A stretch of DNA of 64,000 nucleotides from Cydia pomonella (lineage: Eukaryota > Arthropoda > Insecta > Lepidoptera > Tortricidae), in contig NC_084729.1 of the NCBI RefSeq assembly GCF_033807575.1, forward strand, positions 558,001-622,000, read 5' to 3'. Numbering within the stretch: the stretch's first letter is position 1; each line of letters starts with the position of its first letter. Below, one piece after another: positions 42,963-54,099 of the stretch. The translations under genes were made by a program, and so were the position numbers. A model generated the notes under the pieces. It saw only the letters and a list, made by a program, of their open reading frames with translations, searched no databases and was not told the DNA's origin.

Positions 42963-43324
42963 ACATTTTAAAGCATTTGCCCATTGGCTGCCCATACACA
43001 ACAGGTGAATTTCAGCCTTTTCTCAACACCAGAGAGCCTAAATTGCTACTTAATCTATACATTAAAAGCATATTTTCCCTTTTAATCAGCTTTAGAGAAA
43101 TAAAGATGGTAGATTTATTCAAAACGGGCCATCCCTTTCCACGTTATAATCTTACGCCACCGAGTTTTGTCACAGACGTCACTTTTGTCTGGAAAGAGCA
43201 ATGTCACTGCAGTTTTATAATTTGTTGCTCTGATCCAAGCTCCACCGATGAATTGCTGTCGGATACTTTTAACAATTGGAAAGAATAATGTCACATTTAG
43301 ATAGGTTCTCATTCGTTTATTCTC
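42963..43324. other. Unassigned stretch with a 109-codon frame
   Basis: A plus-strand frame runs 42959-43288; its end (KTGHPFPRYNLTPPSFVTDV, WKEQCHCSFIICCSDPSS) looks somewhat protein-like. Third positions are unbiased and the 5' part is low quality. More likely a repeat than a gene. Confidence 0.25.
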
Positions 43325-43582
43325 AAGCGCCGCAAATATTCAGCACTAGGAAGCAGCTACATGTTTGCGGCGTTTGGCGATGAAACCTTGGGGCCATGGG
43401 GGCCAAGTGCGCGTCGGCTTTTTAAAGATTAGTCGGCGCGCCTAATAGAGGCCTCGGGCGACCAGAGGGCTGGCCACTATTTCGCGCAGCGTATAAGTAT
43501 CGCCATACAGCGGGGAAATACGGCCAGCCTTCTAGGCACCTTGCCCATTGACGGCGATTTGGGCCAATTTTTTTATCTTTAG
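43325..43582 (+). pseudogene. LINE polyprotein C-terminus with one stop
   Basis: Reads KRRKYSALGSSYMFAAFGDE, TLGPWGPSARRLFKD, a TAG, then SARLIEASGDQRAGHYFAQR and ISIAIQRGNTASLLGTLP to a stop at 43580-43582. The blocks LGPWGP, SGDxRAG and QRISIxIQRGN are shared with 49940-50254, so both belong to one LINE family. The 3' UTR runs on to about 43640. Confidence 0.8.
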
Positions 43583-44656
43583 TTTAAGTTGTTAGTAAGT
43601 TTTATTATGTATGTTTATTTCTTTGTTTTTGGAGATTAAAAGTATTGTTTATTATTTTTGATTGGTTGGCTATTCATTTAGATTGTAGATGCAATGATAT
43701 GTTACTTTGTGAGTTATAGTCATTACAACATTACATACAAAAAAAACACTATGTTAAAACTTAAAATCTAAAACCAAAACGCATGCACATAAAAGACAAA
43801 AAAAAAGCAAACAAAGACACTAAAACTAACAAAAAAAGAAAAAAAAAAACAAAACAATTGATTAATATACTGCCCTACTTATAATATCAACCCCATTCCG
43901 ACTCCCACCAAGTCCAAATAATAAATAATAATAATAATAAAAGCCTTTTATTACCCAGCTATAAATGTTACAAATATATAGAGTTAACACATTTTTTTTT
44001 TAATTTACAATACAAAAAAAATTAAAACTAAGTTTTGATTATGTGTGTTTATATGTGGGTTTGTCCATTTTTGGACGCAGGCCAAGTCCAAAAGTACCAA
44101 AAATATTTGCGGAATTGCCGCGCTGGATGTCACATTTAGCTTAAGAAAAAATCAGCAAAAATTCGTGTAGTTTTGTAAATTGGTATAGTTATACCTTATA
44201 TCTGTACAAATAGCATTATAATTACTTCAGACAAAGGTTTCACCATTAAATTTCCTACAAATTTGGTTATGTCGCACCTAATAAAAATGTATCACTGACA
44301 ATGTATAATTAATACAAATAAACGAATATGAATATGAATATGTTCATTGTACGATCAATACTTTAGGAGCTACAGAATGTTCAAGTTAACAAAGAGACAA
44401 AAATAGACGATATAAGAAAACGTAGTTTTTTCGTAATTGTTCATCATAACTCAAATATTTAGTTTAGGATAAGTAAGCTTAGTCACCTGAACAAATATAA
44501 AAAAATTGGCCTTGAGGATGTCGGGCCATGCTCAGTGTAGGGTTACGTAATTCGTCAAAATAGACTTTCTGCAAAAACTTAAAAACGGCCAGACCGATCA
44601 GGTTCGCTGTCATTTTACTTGAAAGTTACTACTAAGCTAAGCTTTACTTTCACGTT
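43583..44656. other. Unassigned stretch with LINE tails
   Basis: AATAATAATAATAATAAAAGCC at 43921-43945 starts what looks like the 3' end of a minus-strand LINE. GAATATGAATATG near 44325 repeats twice. No gene recognised. Confidence 0.35.
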
Positions 44657-44876
44657 TTTAGGGTTCCGTACTCAAAGGGTAAAACGGGACCTATTACTAA
44701 GACTCCGCTTTCCGTCCGTCCGTCTATCACCAGGCTGTATCTCATGAACCGTAATAGCTAGACAGTTGCAATTTTCACAGATGATGTATTTCTGTTGCCA
44801 CTATAACAACAAATACTAAAAAGTACGGAACCCTCGGTGGGCGAGTCCGACTCGCACTTGTCCGGTTTTTTTTTAT
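44657..44876 (+). mobile_element. Family G repeat, complete
   Basis: TTTTTAGGGTTCCGTACTC, CCGTCCGTCCGTC, CACCAGGCTGTATCTCATG, TAAAAAGTACGGAACCCTCG and CGAGTCCGACTCGCACTTG. AGGGTTCCGTACT and AGTACGGAACCCT are inverse near the ends. Confidence 0.82.
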
Positions 44877-45162
44877 ATTTTTTGGACTCATTGTTCAGGA
44901 GTTAGGGGAAGTAGAGGGGAAACATTATTTTTTTCTTTCAGAGCGATTATTGCTTTCTTATTGAGCAGCATATCACACATGTATCATAATGTACCTACTT
45001 TTTTTAAACACCTTCCAGTGTTTTTACAGCTAATTCCCTGTACCAGCGGGCCTAGGTTGTATAAATGTGAAGACATTTGCATATCTGCATGTATAGCAGG
45101 ACAGATTCGGGTTTAAAAAGGTCAGAGGCGTTTAAAAAAGGTTTCAGTTCAAATTACGGGCA

Positions 45163-45530
45163 TTTTTTTTTTTATACTACGTCGGTGGCAAACAAGCATA
45201 CGGCCCGCCTGATGGTAAGCAGTCTCCGTAGCCTATGTACGCCTGCAACTCCAGAGGAGTTACATGCGCGTTGCCGACCCTAAACCCGCCCCCCCTCGTT
45301 GAGCTCTGGCAACCTTACTCACCGGCAGGAACAACACTATGAGTAGGGTCTAGTGTTATTTGGCTGCTGTTTTCTGTAAGGTGGAGGTACTTCCCCAGTT
45401 GGGCTCTGCTCTAGATCTGGAATGACATCCACTGGCTGTGCCCTACCACACAAAGCGAGATGACATTCACAATGCCCATACCTCTCTTATGGACGTAGTT
45501 TAAGGACGTACCCGGGTCCTTAAACTACGT
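45163..45530 (-). mobile_element. Family D retroelement, full
   Basis: T run and ATACTACGTCGGTGGC at one end; at the other, GGACGTAGTTTAAGGA and TCCTTAAACTACGTCC form a 16 bp palindrome around ACCCGGG. A small deletion breaks the frame that other copies keep. Confidence 0.85.
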
Positions 45531-45604
45531 CCGTATTTTAATCTACTAGAACGATATTCATTACATAGTCTAGTAAATAAAAAAGATTGACAACCGGTAA
45601 CATC

Positions 45605-45737
45605 TTGACTACTAATCTGACCTAGTGGGTAGTGACCCTGCCTATGAAGCTGGGAATTTATTTGTGTCATGAGCTCAGATATTTGTTCCTGAGTCATCGG
45701 TGTTTTCTATGGATTTAAGTATTAATAAATATGTAAG

Positions 45738-45781
<44 letters not shown>

Positions 45782-45880
45782 TTGTCTAAGTACCCACAAC
45801 ACAAGCCTTATTGAGCTTACTGTGGGACTTAGTCAATTGGTGTAATAATGTCCTATAATATTCATTTATTTATATATCAA
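45605..45880 (+). mobile_element. tRNA-derived SINE, family A, lacking the B box
   Basis: A head with TGACCTAGTGGGTAGTG is followed after GAAGCT directly by GGGAATTTATTTG, so the B box is deleted. A TA run of about 38 bp lies at 45741-45778. Confidence 0.88.
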
Positions 45881-46028
45881 CTTCGCAATATGTTTGCTCG
45901 ATGTTTCACTTACCGAATTTTAATTTGACCGAACGCGTTTTTTCTGAGAGATACATCTCATGTTTCTGCCCTTGGACCACTACCATCTACTGACTAGGCT
46001 AGAAGGTCGTCATTTAGTAGCATCTGTT

Positions 46029-46316
46029 AATATTCCCCTTGCTCCCCTATCTAGTCTGTACAATATTCCCCGTGCTCCCCTATCTAGTCTGTACAATATT
46101 CCCCGTGCTTCCCTATCTAGTCTGAACAATATTCCCCGTGCTCCCGTATCTAGTCTTTACAATATTCCCCGTGCTCCCCTATCTAGTCTGTACAATATTT
46201 TCCGTGCTCCCCTATCTAGTCTGTACAATATTCCCCGTGTTCCCCTATCTACTCTGTACAGTACTCCCAGTGCTCCCCTATGTACCCTGTACAGTATTCC
46301 CCGTGCTCCCCTAGTC
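46029..46316 (+). repeat. 33 bp minisatellite, about nine units
   Basis: Units of the form CAATATTCCCCGTGCTCCCC plus TATCTAGTCTGTA repeat with a few substitutions. Because 33 is divisible by three, an open frame (repeat IPRAPLSSLYN) spans it from 45960 to 46340; this follows from the unit and is not evidence for a protein. Confidence 0.92.
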
Positions 46317-46744
46317 CCCTATCTAGTTCGCTCGGCCTAGCCCGGCCTAGTTCGCGATGTTATTTTATTAAGAAACACATAAACATGCCGACGAGCCTGT
46401 TTGCTGCGAGCTGCGATCAACATACACTAGGGGTGGGCGCATGTCGATAGAATATCGAAAAGTATCTATAAAGTAAGTAACGAATCACTTCAGAATGTCG
46501 TGTAATTCCAAAAACCATACACATTTGCATCATGTCAAAGTCCATTTTCAAAATTACCTGACGGAACTATCAGCATATACCTTACTGAAACTTTTGGTCT
46601 AGTGGAAACACATGCGATAAACCAAAGGCTCAAGCCCCGGCTCGTACCAATGAATTTCTAAAAAATGCGTAGACAACAAATAATGTAAGCCTTTTATAGA
46701 AGTTTTATTTAAGAACATCGTGGTTTTAATATCAGTATACCGTA
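46317..46744. other. Unassigned stretch
   Basis: AGCCCCGGCTCGTACCAATG at 46630-46652 is a trace of the SINE family B or C head. Otherwise nothing recognised. Confidence 0.35.
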
Positions 46745-47020
46745 TAGTATATCAGCGACCGGTCTGGCCTAGTGGGTAGTGACCCTATCTATGAAGCCGA
46801 TGGCCCTGGGTTTGAATCCTGGTAAGGGCATTTGTGTGATGACCAGAGATATTTGTTCCTGAGTCATGGATATTTTCTATGTATTTAAGTTATTTGTATG
46901 TTATACTCGTATATATCGTTGTCTGAGAGTGCCCACAACACAACTCCAACCTTCTTGGCTTACCCGGACTTAGTCAATTTGTGTAAGAATGTCCCTATAA
47001 TATTTATTTATTTTATTTTA
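46745..47020 (+). mobile_element. tRNA-derived SINE, family A, diverged
   Basis: GCGACCGGTCTGGCCTAGTG, GGGTTTGAATCCTGG and a TATTTATTTTATTTTA tail, with several small deletions in the core. Confidence 0.88.
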
Positions 47021-48169
47021 TAAATGGGATCAAACCCAATAAGGCCTAGTTTTATTTCTGGTTTATAGGGCTACTTGGCAGTGACTTTCAGAAGAACTAT
47101 TGCCTTAGCTGATTCTTGGGATTAGGAAGATTAAAGAGCTTTCCAGGCCCCTTTAGGATATATCCGGGAAAAGTCTGAAATGAGGAGAAGAAAACTAAAT
47201 ATAAAACTTTCGTTAAATATAAAGCCAAAAAATTATATTTCGTATTACGAACAATAATAGCAGTAATGTGTTAGACTAATTTGTTGCATTTCACGTGCAT
47301 ACCAAAAATATTTTTTTGCAAATAAATAACACAATGAATAAATCGATATTTAAAACACGACCCCATCCCTACTAAGGATACAGGTGAACTTAGCATTAAC
47401 TATCTCTTTATACATCACTTAACTATGACACTGTTTCCTTCTGCCAATCCAAATCCAACCTTCCCCCTTTCAGGTAAGATTCAAATTTCTTTGAACTTAC
47501 TTCAGACTTAAGTCCTTTCGCGGGCGGAATGTTCACTCCTTTATGAACGGCGATATACAAGGTGATTTCAACCTTGTATGTTAACAGTTAAGGTTGAAAT
47601 TTGTTTGTGTTTGGATGCAGTATGTTTGTTGTATACGTATGTAGAAGGTTGTAGTGCTCGGTTATGAGAAGCGAAATTGAAAGGATTACCTTAAATTTTC
47701 TTAATAAAGGTGTAATAGGTTTTTTCATTAACCTGCTGAGAAACGGAGAGAATCTTTACATAAATAATGAGTTAATTTGTCTAGAATGTCTTGAACTTCA
47801 GCAATATTATTTTCTGAAACTATCCAGACAAAAGTATTGATCACACACACCAATGTGCCAAAGAAAAAAAATGCAAATCCCATGAAATGTTCTCGGTTTT
47901 TTTTTTTCTGCACGATCATAAACCTTCTTAGTTACTTTTGATTTCTATAACACTTAATATTGTTGCCTGTGGAAAGTAGAAGAATTCATTTGTTCTTAGA
48001 GTGATACTCGCAAAATTATAACTTTATCTACACAATTTAGGAAATTTCCCAGGTTTCAGTTACTATTTTTCTTTTCTTATTCTCTTTTTCTTTGTATCTT
48101 AAAGATTTACAATTTAATTTATATTTACAATTCTTGTACAGCACAAGTCACAAGTCTACCCACAGATAA
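47021..48169. other. Unassigned AT-rich stretch
   Basis: The longest stretch without recognised repeats. A small inverted pair CAAGGTGATTTCAACCTTG lies at 47570-47588. No frame with protein features on either strand. Confidence 0.4.
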
Positions 48170-48442
48170 ATAATAAATAAATAAATAAATATTATAGGAC
48201 ATTATTACAAAAATTGACTAAGTCCCACAGTAAGCTCAATAAGGCTTGTGTTGAGGGTACTTAGACAACGATATATATAATATATAAATATTTATAAATA
48301 CTTAAATACATAGAAAACACCCATGACTCAGGAACAAATATCAATGCTCATCACACGAATAAATGGCCCTACCAGGATTTGAACCCGGGACCATCGGCTT
48401 CATAGGCAGGGTCACTACCCACGAGGCCAGACCAGTCGTCGA
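48170..48442 (-). mobile_element. tRNA-derived SINE, family A, full length
   Basis: (ATAA)n tail, TTGACTAAGTCCCACAGTAA, CCATGACTCAGGAAC, GGATTTGAACCCGGGACC and CCACGAGGCCAGACC. Confidence 0.92.
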
Positions 48443-48496
48443 ATTGTCGAAAAGTCATACAGATGATATTTTATTTTGTGTAAATTCCCGGAAATT

Positions 48497-48867
48497 GGAC
48501 CCGGGTACGTCCTTAAACTACGTCCATAAGAGAGGTATGGGCATTGTGAATGTCATCTCGCTTTGTGTGGTAGGGCACAGCCAGTGGATGTCATTCCAGA
48601 TCTAGAGCAGAGCCCAACTGGGGAAGTACCACCACCTTACAGAAAACAGCAGCCAAATAACACTAGACCCTACTCATAGTGTTGTGTTCCTGCCGGTGAG
48701 TAAGGTTGCCAGAGCTCAACGAGGGGGGGAGGGGGTTAGGGTCGGCAACGCGCATGTAACTCTTCTGGAGTTGCAGGCGTACATAGGCTACGGAGGCTGC
48801 TTACCATCAGGCGGGCCGTATGCTTGTTTGCCACCGACGTAGTATTAAAAAAAAAAAAAAAAAAAAG
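48497..48867 (+). mobile_element. Family D retroelement, full length with poly-A
   Basis: Starts GGACCCGGGTACGTCCTTAA and ends GACGTAGTATTAAAAAAAA with about 20 A. The poly-A end fixes the orientation of the family. Confidence 0.88.
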
Positions 48868-49195
48868 GGAGTTCTGTTATTGGCTATGCTTATAAGTACT
48901 CATGTTTTTTGTATATTATTCATTATAAACGCTGTAGAACTTCTCAATAAATAAATTAAATCAAACGCTTTCTTTGATGATTTTTTTGTCAAAAACTTAT
49001 TTCTTTTCAAATCACATTGTTGTTGCTAACCGATATTTTTAGGGTTCTAGATTCGTCATGTCCGTCTGTCTGTCCGATTATTTTTATTGTAAACTGTACT
49101 ATATCTCCCGCAGGACAGGACAGACCTTGTGTGGGAGTCAGCATAAATGTTATTATTTTATTTATGAAATAAACATGTTTTATTATTTTTTATTT
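48868..49195. other. Unassigned stretch
   Basis: A short family H-type trace (GATTCGTCATGTCCGTCTG) lies at 49050-49072. Nothing else recognised. Confidence 0.35.
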
Positions 49196-49446
49196 TTTTA
49201 TGGTAGAGGAGGCAAACGAGCAGACGGATCACCTGATGGTAAGCGATTACCGCCGCCCATGGACACCTGCAACACCAGAGGGGTTGTAAGTGCGTTGCCG
49301 GCCTTTGAGATGGGAGTACGCTCTTTTCTTGAAGGTTTGAAGGTCGTATCGGTCCGGAAATACCGCAGGCGACAGTTCATTCCACAACGCACAGTTGACG
49401 GTCTATTTTTAGGGTTCCGTACCTCAAAAGGAAAAAATGGAACCAT
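49196..49446 (-). mobile_element. Family E LINE 3' end
   Basis: Minus-strand reading includes NCRLRYFRTDTTFKP and AGNALTTPLVLQVS; CACCTGATGGTAAGCGATTA on the plus strand matches 52200-52480 and 61051-61215. A family F/G-type start (TTAGGGTTCCGTACCTC) interrupts it near 49408. Confidence 0.75.
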
Positions 49447-49939
49447 TTGTTCTCCGTCCTCCGTCTATCTGCCTGTCACGGCCCTTTATCTCGAGAATTC
49501 GTGGAGGTATAGAGTTAAAATTAAATCCATATACTCAGGTTAACAGTCAATCCTTAAAGTAAACGTAATATAGGAGATAAGGATGTTTTTGCCACAAAAA
49601 AACGTATATTTCGACACTCGCAAGGAAATCAAAAGTACTTCCCGTTTACATAGAACTATTTATGTATTTAATCGCATGGCAAGTGACAGGCTACGAAGCT
49701 TATTGAGAGCAGTGTAGCAGCCAAGGTTGATTACTCTCTAGCACCACCCGGGAGACACGTGCAAGGCAACACGGGGTAATCTTCTTGCGGACGCGAGTAA
49801 TCTTCGTCTCCTTCGTCATAGAACTATGAAATTCGGCGAGTAATATCGTCTTACACTACAAGTAAATAGAAAATCTGAAAACTATAAAAATGTAAGGAAT
49901 AAAAATGTCACTAATTCCGTGGAAGATGGGACGGGTACT
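49447..49939. other. Unassigned stretch, upstream part may belong to the next LINE
   Basis: GC-richer from about 49680 (GCTACGAAGCTTATTGAG, ACCCGGGAGACACGTGC), which may be decayed LINE coding sequence. No domain recognised. Confidence 0.35.
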
Positions 49940-50254
49940 GGTGTGGGACCCCGTCTCATCTCCACGGCACAACTGCAAAAGCCGGCGCGGCGGCAGAGGC
50001 GGCCGAAAAATTGAAAAAGATCAAATATAGGGGTCTCGGCCCCGAATACGATTTCGTGCCTTTTGGCGTCGAGACCCCTGGCCCGTGGGGTCCGAACGTG
50101 TCTACACTATTCAAAGATTTAGCTAAAAAAAATAGCAGTCGCCACCGGTGATCGTAGAGCTGGCAGCTTCCTCGCACAGAGAATAAGTATTCCGATACAA
50201 CGAGGAAATGCTGCCAGCATCTACGGCACCATGCCGCAGGGGGATAGTTTTTAA
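49940..50254 (+). pseudogene. LINE polyprotein C-terminus, frameshifted
   Basis: Reads TAKAGAAAEAAEKLKKIKYR, GLGPEYDFVPFGVETPGPWG, PNVSTLFKDLA, then after a shift in an A run at about 50130 VATGDRRAGSFLAQR and ISIPIQRGNAASIYGTMPQG to a TAA at 50252-50254. Same family as 43325-43582. The A run expanded to eight probably caused the frameshift. Confidence 0.82.
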
Positions 50255-50365
50255 TTATTTATTTTAAGATAAGTTTTATTTATTTTTAGATTTAGATTTT
50301 AAGTTTTATAGGTTATATATTGTTAAAAAGGAATAAAAATAAAATTAAAAATAATTAAAATTTGT

Positions 50366-50410
50366 ACGGAACCCTCGATGGACGAGTCCGACTTAGCCGA
50401 TTTTTTTACA
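50366..50410 (+). mobile_element. Family G 3' fragment
   Basis: TACGGAACCCTCGATGGACG and AGTCCGACTTAGCC match the end of 44657-44876. Confidence 0.65.
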
Positions 50411-50656
50411 CCAACTAACCTTTGTTGGCAGCAACGATAGCAGCCCCCGGCCCTGGAGCAGGATTCAGGCTCTGTGAACAAAGAAAAAAGTATATAATAT
50501 CTACATGTAAAAACGTAGACCTTTCCTCTAACATAAAGGTACATTGTTAGTTTTACTTAATCCACATGTTAGTTTATACTTAAACTAATAAAAATACATA
50601 GGTACATAGGGGTCCATCTTAATAGGGGTGAGTCAGTCTGCCAGAAATAAAATTGC

Positions 50657-50813
50657 ATTTTTTTATACTACGTCGGTGGCTAAGACTCATACGGCCCGCC
50701 TGATGGTAAACAGTCGCCGTAGCCTACGGACGCCGGCAACTACAGAGGTGTTACATGCGCGTTACCAACCCTAGTTTCAGGACATACCTGGGTCTAAAAC
50801 CTGGGTCTAGGTC
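50657..50813 (-). mobile_element. Family D 3' part
   Basis: T run, TACTACGTCGGTGGC, CGGCCCGCCTGATGGTAAAC, GTTACATGCGCG. The 5' two thirds are deleted and a rearranged ACCTGGGTC follows. Confidence 0.75.
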
Positions 50814-51072
50814 CATAGCGTTTTATTAGGCAAGCGCCCGGTTTTTTATCCCATAGCCCAGTATTTAGTCCATCGCTTTCACCCAATAGCCCAGTTCATT
50901 TTAGATTCCATCAACTCTCAATGGTCTTTGTGGTCCTAGCGGGTGCTGCCTCTGCGTGCGTCCCATGAACCCGCATACCCATTTTGGAAACCTTGATCCC
51001 TAAATACATAAAATTAACGCCTGTGAAAGTACCAAATCCTCTATTGCGGTCCCATTTTCTTGACCCTCAGCA

Positions 51073-51205
51073 GATTGCCCCGGGGCACTATTCTGGGAAC
51101 AACACCCTTCCTCAACCTGGCAACAGGTACTTTTAGTTGGCAACAGGCATTGTTTACGGTGTTTGGTGTGTTATTGTGTCCACCTCGGGCTAAATTTGTT
51201 TCCAT
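51073..51205 (+). repeat. Direct repeat, left copy, beside a family F element
   Basis: CACCCTTCCTCAACCTGGCA, ACAGGTACTTTTAGTTGGC and TTATTGTGTCCACCTC recur at 51970-52112 in the same orientation, on the far side of the family F element. Confidence 0.75.
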
Positions 51206-51250
51206 TACGTTAAATCCAACGCAGAACATTTAGCTCGCATGAATGAGTTG

Positions 51251-51898
51251 TTTTTAGGGTTCTGTAGTCAACTAGGAACCCTTATAGTTTCGCCACGTCC
51301 GTCTGTCTTCTGTCTGTCTGTCTGTCCGAGGCTTTGCTCCGTGGTCGTTAGTACTAGAAAGCTGAAATTCGACATGGATATATAAATCAATAAAGCCGAC
51401 AAAGCCGTACAATAAAATCAAAAAATATAATTTTTTTAGGGTACCTCCCCTACACGTAAAGTGGGGGTGAACATTTTTTTTTGCTTCAACCCTACAGTGT
51501 GGGATATCATTGGAAAGGTCTTTCAAAACTAATAGGGGTCCTCAACAAACATTTCTTGATAAAGTGAATATATTCGGAGCTAATTACTCCGAAAGAAAAA
51601 AAAAAGTGTCTCCCCCTCTAACTTTTGAACCATAGGTCCAAAAAATGTGAAAAAATTCTTGGAAGTAGAGCTTAAGAAAGACATTAAATGAAAACTATAG
51701 CAGATATGATCAGTTTAGCTGTTTTTGAGTTATCGCAAAAAGTTTCCCCTTCATAGTAAAAAAGACGTACACCCACAGTTCATCCCTTGGTTAACAATCT
51801 ACCATACTTTAAGCTCCAGTTTAGCTTATTGTGACGGAAGAGTAACTACGGAACCCTACTCTGAGCATGGCCCGACATGCTCTTGGCCGGTTTTTTTT
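51251..51898 (+). mobile_element. Non-coding DNA repeat family F, copy 2
   Basis: TTTTTAGGGTTCTGTAGTC to GCTCTTGGCCGGTTTTTTTT, colinear with 5261-5955 apart from a loss of about 50 bp around 51770. Confidence 0.82.
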
Positions 51899-51969
51899 AT
51901 GTATACTTCGCGTACATTTGGGATAAGCGTTCGAGTAAGTGTAAAGGTGTGCGCTGCCGTCTCGGCCTA

Positions 51970-52112
51970 AGGTTCTGGTTGCCCCAAGGCACTGTTCTGG
52001 GTACAACACCCTTCCTCAACCTGGCAACAGGTACTTTTAGTTAGCAACAAGCATTATTAACGGCGTTTGCTATGTTATTGTGTCCACCTCCGGCTAAATC
52101 TGTTTCCATTAG
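51970..52112 (+). repeat. Direct repeat, right copy
   Basis: Matches 51073-51205 at roughly nine positions in ten. See that entry. Confidence 0.75.
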
Positions 52113-52199
52113 ATAAAGATATATGTACTACGTGGGAATGTCCGTCAAATTTGTCAACGTATGACGGGAATTAGGCACAAAAGATCTGAGAGATCTGTC

Positions 52200-52480
52200 C
52201 GTGATTCTCGCCACATTTTTTTATATGAGGCAAACGAACAATAAATCATCCGATGGAAGCAATTACCATCGCCCAAGGACACCTGCAATCCCAGAGGGTT
52301 TGCAAGTGCGTTGCCAGCCTTTAAGATCGAAGTACGCTCTTTTCTTAAAGGTTTGATGGTCGTATCGGTCCGGAAATACCGCAGGCGACAGATCATGCCA
52401 CAGTTTAGCTGTGCGAGGCAGGAAGTTTCTGGAGAAACGCACAGGAGGACTGCCAACCATCTAAGTGGTGAGGATGGAAA
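52200..52480 (-). pseudogene. LINE (family E) ORF2 C-terminus and 3' end
   Basis: The minus strand reads VGSPPVRFSRNFLPRTAKLW, HDLSPAVFPDRYDHQTFKKR and AYFDLKGWQRTCKPSG. The RTAKLWxxLxxxVFPxRYDxxxFKKR pattern is the usual end of a reverse transcriptase-bearing LINE ORF2. The tail with CATCCGATGG follows. Truncated. Confidence 0.82.
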
Positions 52481-52728
52481 TGTTGTCGCGTAGGGCATTA
52501 GCGAAAAGAAGCGGCAGGGATTAATCCGAACAATTCCTCGAGCTCCCCGTTATACAAATACTTGCGATAAAAAATGCAGTGCGAGGTGTATGTAACATTG
52601 TCAATTATTTTCACCAGACACATTTAATTTTGTCAGACACAATTATTAATCATATACTGACCGCAGAAACTGGACTCACATAAGTACTAGTACCTACATA
52701 CATACATTAACATATTATGTTTTTTTTT

Positions 52729-52950
52729 TAAGTTTTTATGGTTCCTTACCCAAAGGGTAAAACGGGAACCTATTACTAAGACTCCACTGTCCGTCCGTCT
52801 GTCTGTCCGTCTGTCACCAGGCTGTATCTCATGTACTGTGATAGTTAGACAGTTGAAATTTTCACAGATGATGTATTTCTGTTGCCGCTATAACAAGAAA
52901 TACTAAAAAGTACGGAACCCTCGGCGGGCGAGTCCGTTTTTTTTAGATGA
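52729..52950 (+). mobile_element. Family G repeat, complete
   Basis: TTTATGGTTCCTTACCCAAA, GTCCGTCCGTCTGTCTGTC, CACCAGGCTGTATCTCATG and AGTACGGAACCCTCGGCGG, as in 44657-44876. Confidence 0.82.
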
Positions 52951-53063
52951 TTAGATTATTTAAATATAAAGATTGAGTTATGTTATAGTACCAAAAATCT
53001 TACAATGCAACCAATAATTCTAATTTTTATACTATTATATCAAATTTCTTGACAATGTCCTAT

Positions 53064-53372
53064 TTTTTTCATACTACGTCGGTGGCAATGGCAAACAAGC
53101 ATACCGCCAATCTGATGGTAAGCAAAATGCGTAGCCTATGTACGCTTGCATCTCCAGAGGATTTACTTGCACGTTGCCATACCCAACACTCCGCACATTC
53201 GTTGAGCTCTACCTATTTTTCTTACGTGTAAGTGAATTACGAGGGGGGGGCGGGTTTAGGGTCGGCAACGCGCATGTAACTCCTCTGGAGTCGCAGGCGT
53301 ACATAGGCTACGGAGACTGCTTACCATCAGGCGGCCCGTATGCTTGTTTGCCACCGAAGTAGTATAAAAAAT
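53064..53372. mobile_element. Two family D fragments in inverted orientation
   Basis: A minus-strand piece (53064-53215, ATACTACGTCGGTGGC first) is followed at once by a plus-strand piece (53240-53372, ending GAAGTAGTATAAAAAA). They form a 300 bp inverted repeat with a loop of about 25 bp. Confidence 0.8.
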
Positions 53373-53591
53373 AAAATAGAAAAATTGATGTAATACTGAC
53401 AAGCTTGCAATGTATTTAAATAATAAATAAAATTGTGACATGAAAATAAACAATGCCGTGCCGGATAACAATGGGGCCCTTCCACGTGACATGACTCCGC
53501 TAATTAGACTCATGTTCGACCCGTTGCTATGACGGGATTTCACGTCTATCCCAATTTTAGGACGACCAATCACGGGACACGGATTTTGGCC
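53373..53591. other. Unassigned stretch
   Basis: No gene or family recognised. Confidence 0.35.
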
Positions 53592-54074
53592 AATAGGGTT
53601 GTTTCCAATTTTTTGAAACGCTTGTATTACGTTCTATATTAACTAAAAGTTGCCCTAAAATTCGTCTTTTATACTAAAAACGGATTTAAATATGTTAAAT
53701 TAACAAAATATATTTTGACGGATGCTTTCGCGCCCAAAACGCTCTTTGAAAATTGTGTGACGTCACAGTTTACGGTTTGACACATAACTACATACACACG
53801 TAGAAGATACGAGCTGTCAACTGACATTTGTCATTTGTTGTTTATCGCGTAACTGTCAACAGTGTCAATCCGAGAGTTGTGACCTTATCAGAATCTTCAA
53901 TGACGTTTCTAGTTTGGTCACGTGACGTGTGCTAAAAGATATTTTAAATTCAATATTTACAAAAATATGGTCATTACAGGTCCCGTAAAAGTAGTTTAAC
54001 ATGTTCTTATAATCCAAAAGAATTTATTGGGATACAATTCTGCCCTAAGATTTGTAGATGGAAACAACCCTATT
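53592..54074 (+). mobile_element. MITE family J, copy 2 (483 bp)
   Basis: AATAGGGTTGTTTCCA to TGGAAACAACCCTATT, interior with GACGTCACAGTTTACGG and GTCACGTGACGTGTGC. Opposite orientation to copy 1. Confidence 0.9.
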
Positions 54075-54099
54075 GGTACGTCTCATTTTTAGCGACCTC

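Noticed and set aside
42959..43288. 109-codon plus-strand frame
   Set aside because: Unbiased third positions and a weak N-terminal half; more like an unassigned repeat than a gene.
45960..46340. 126-codon frame with eleven-residue repeats
   Set aside because: The 33 bp unit keeps any stop-free frame open; no start context, bias or homology supports a gene.
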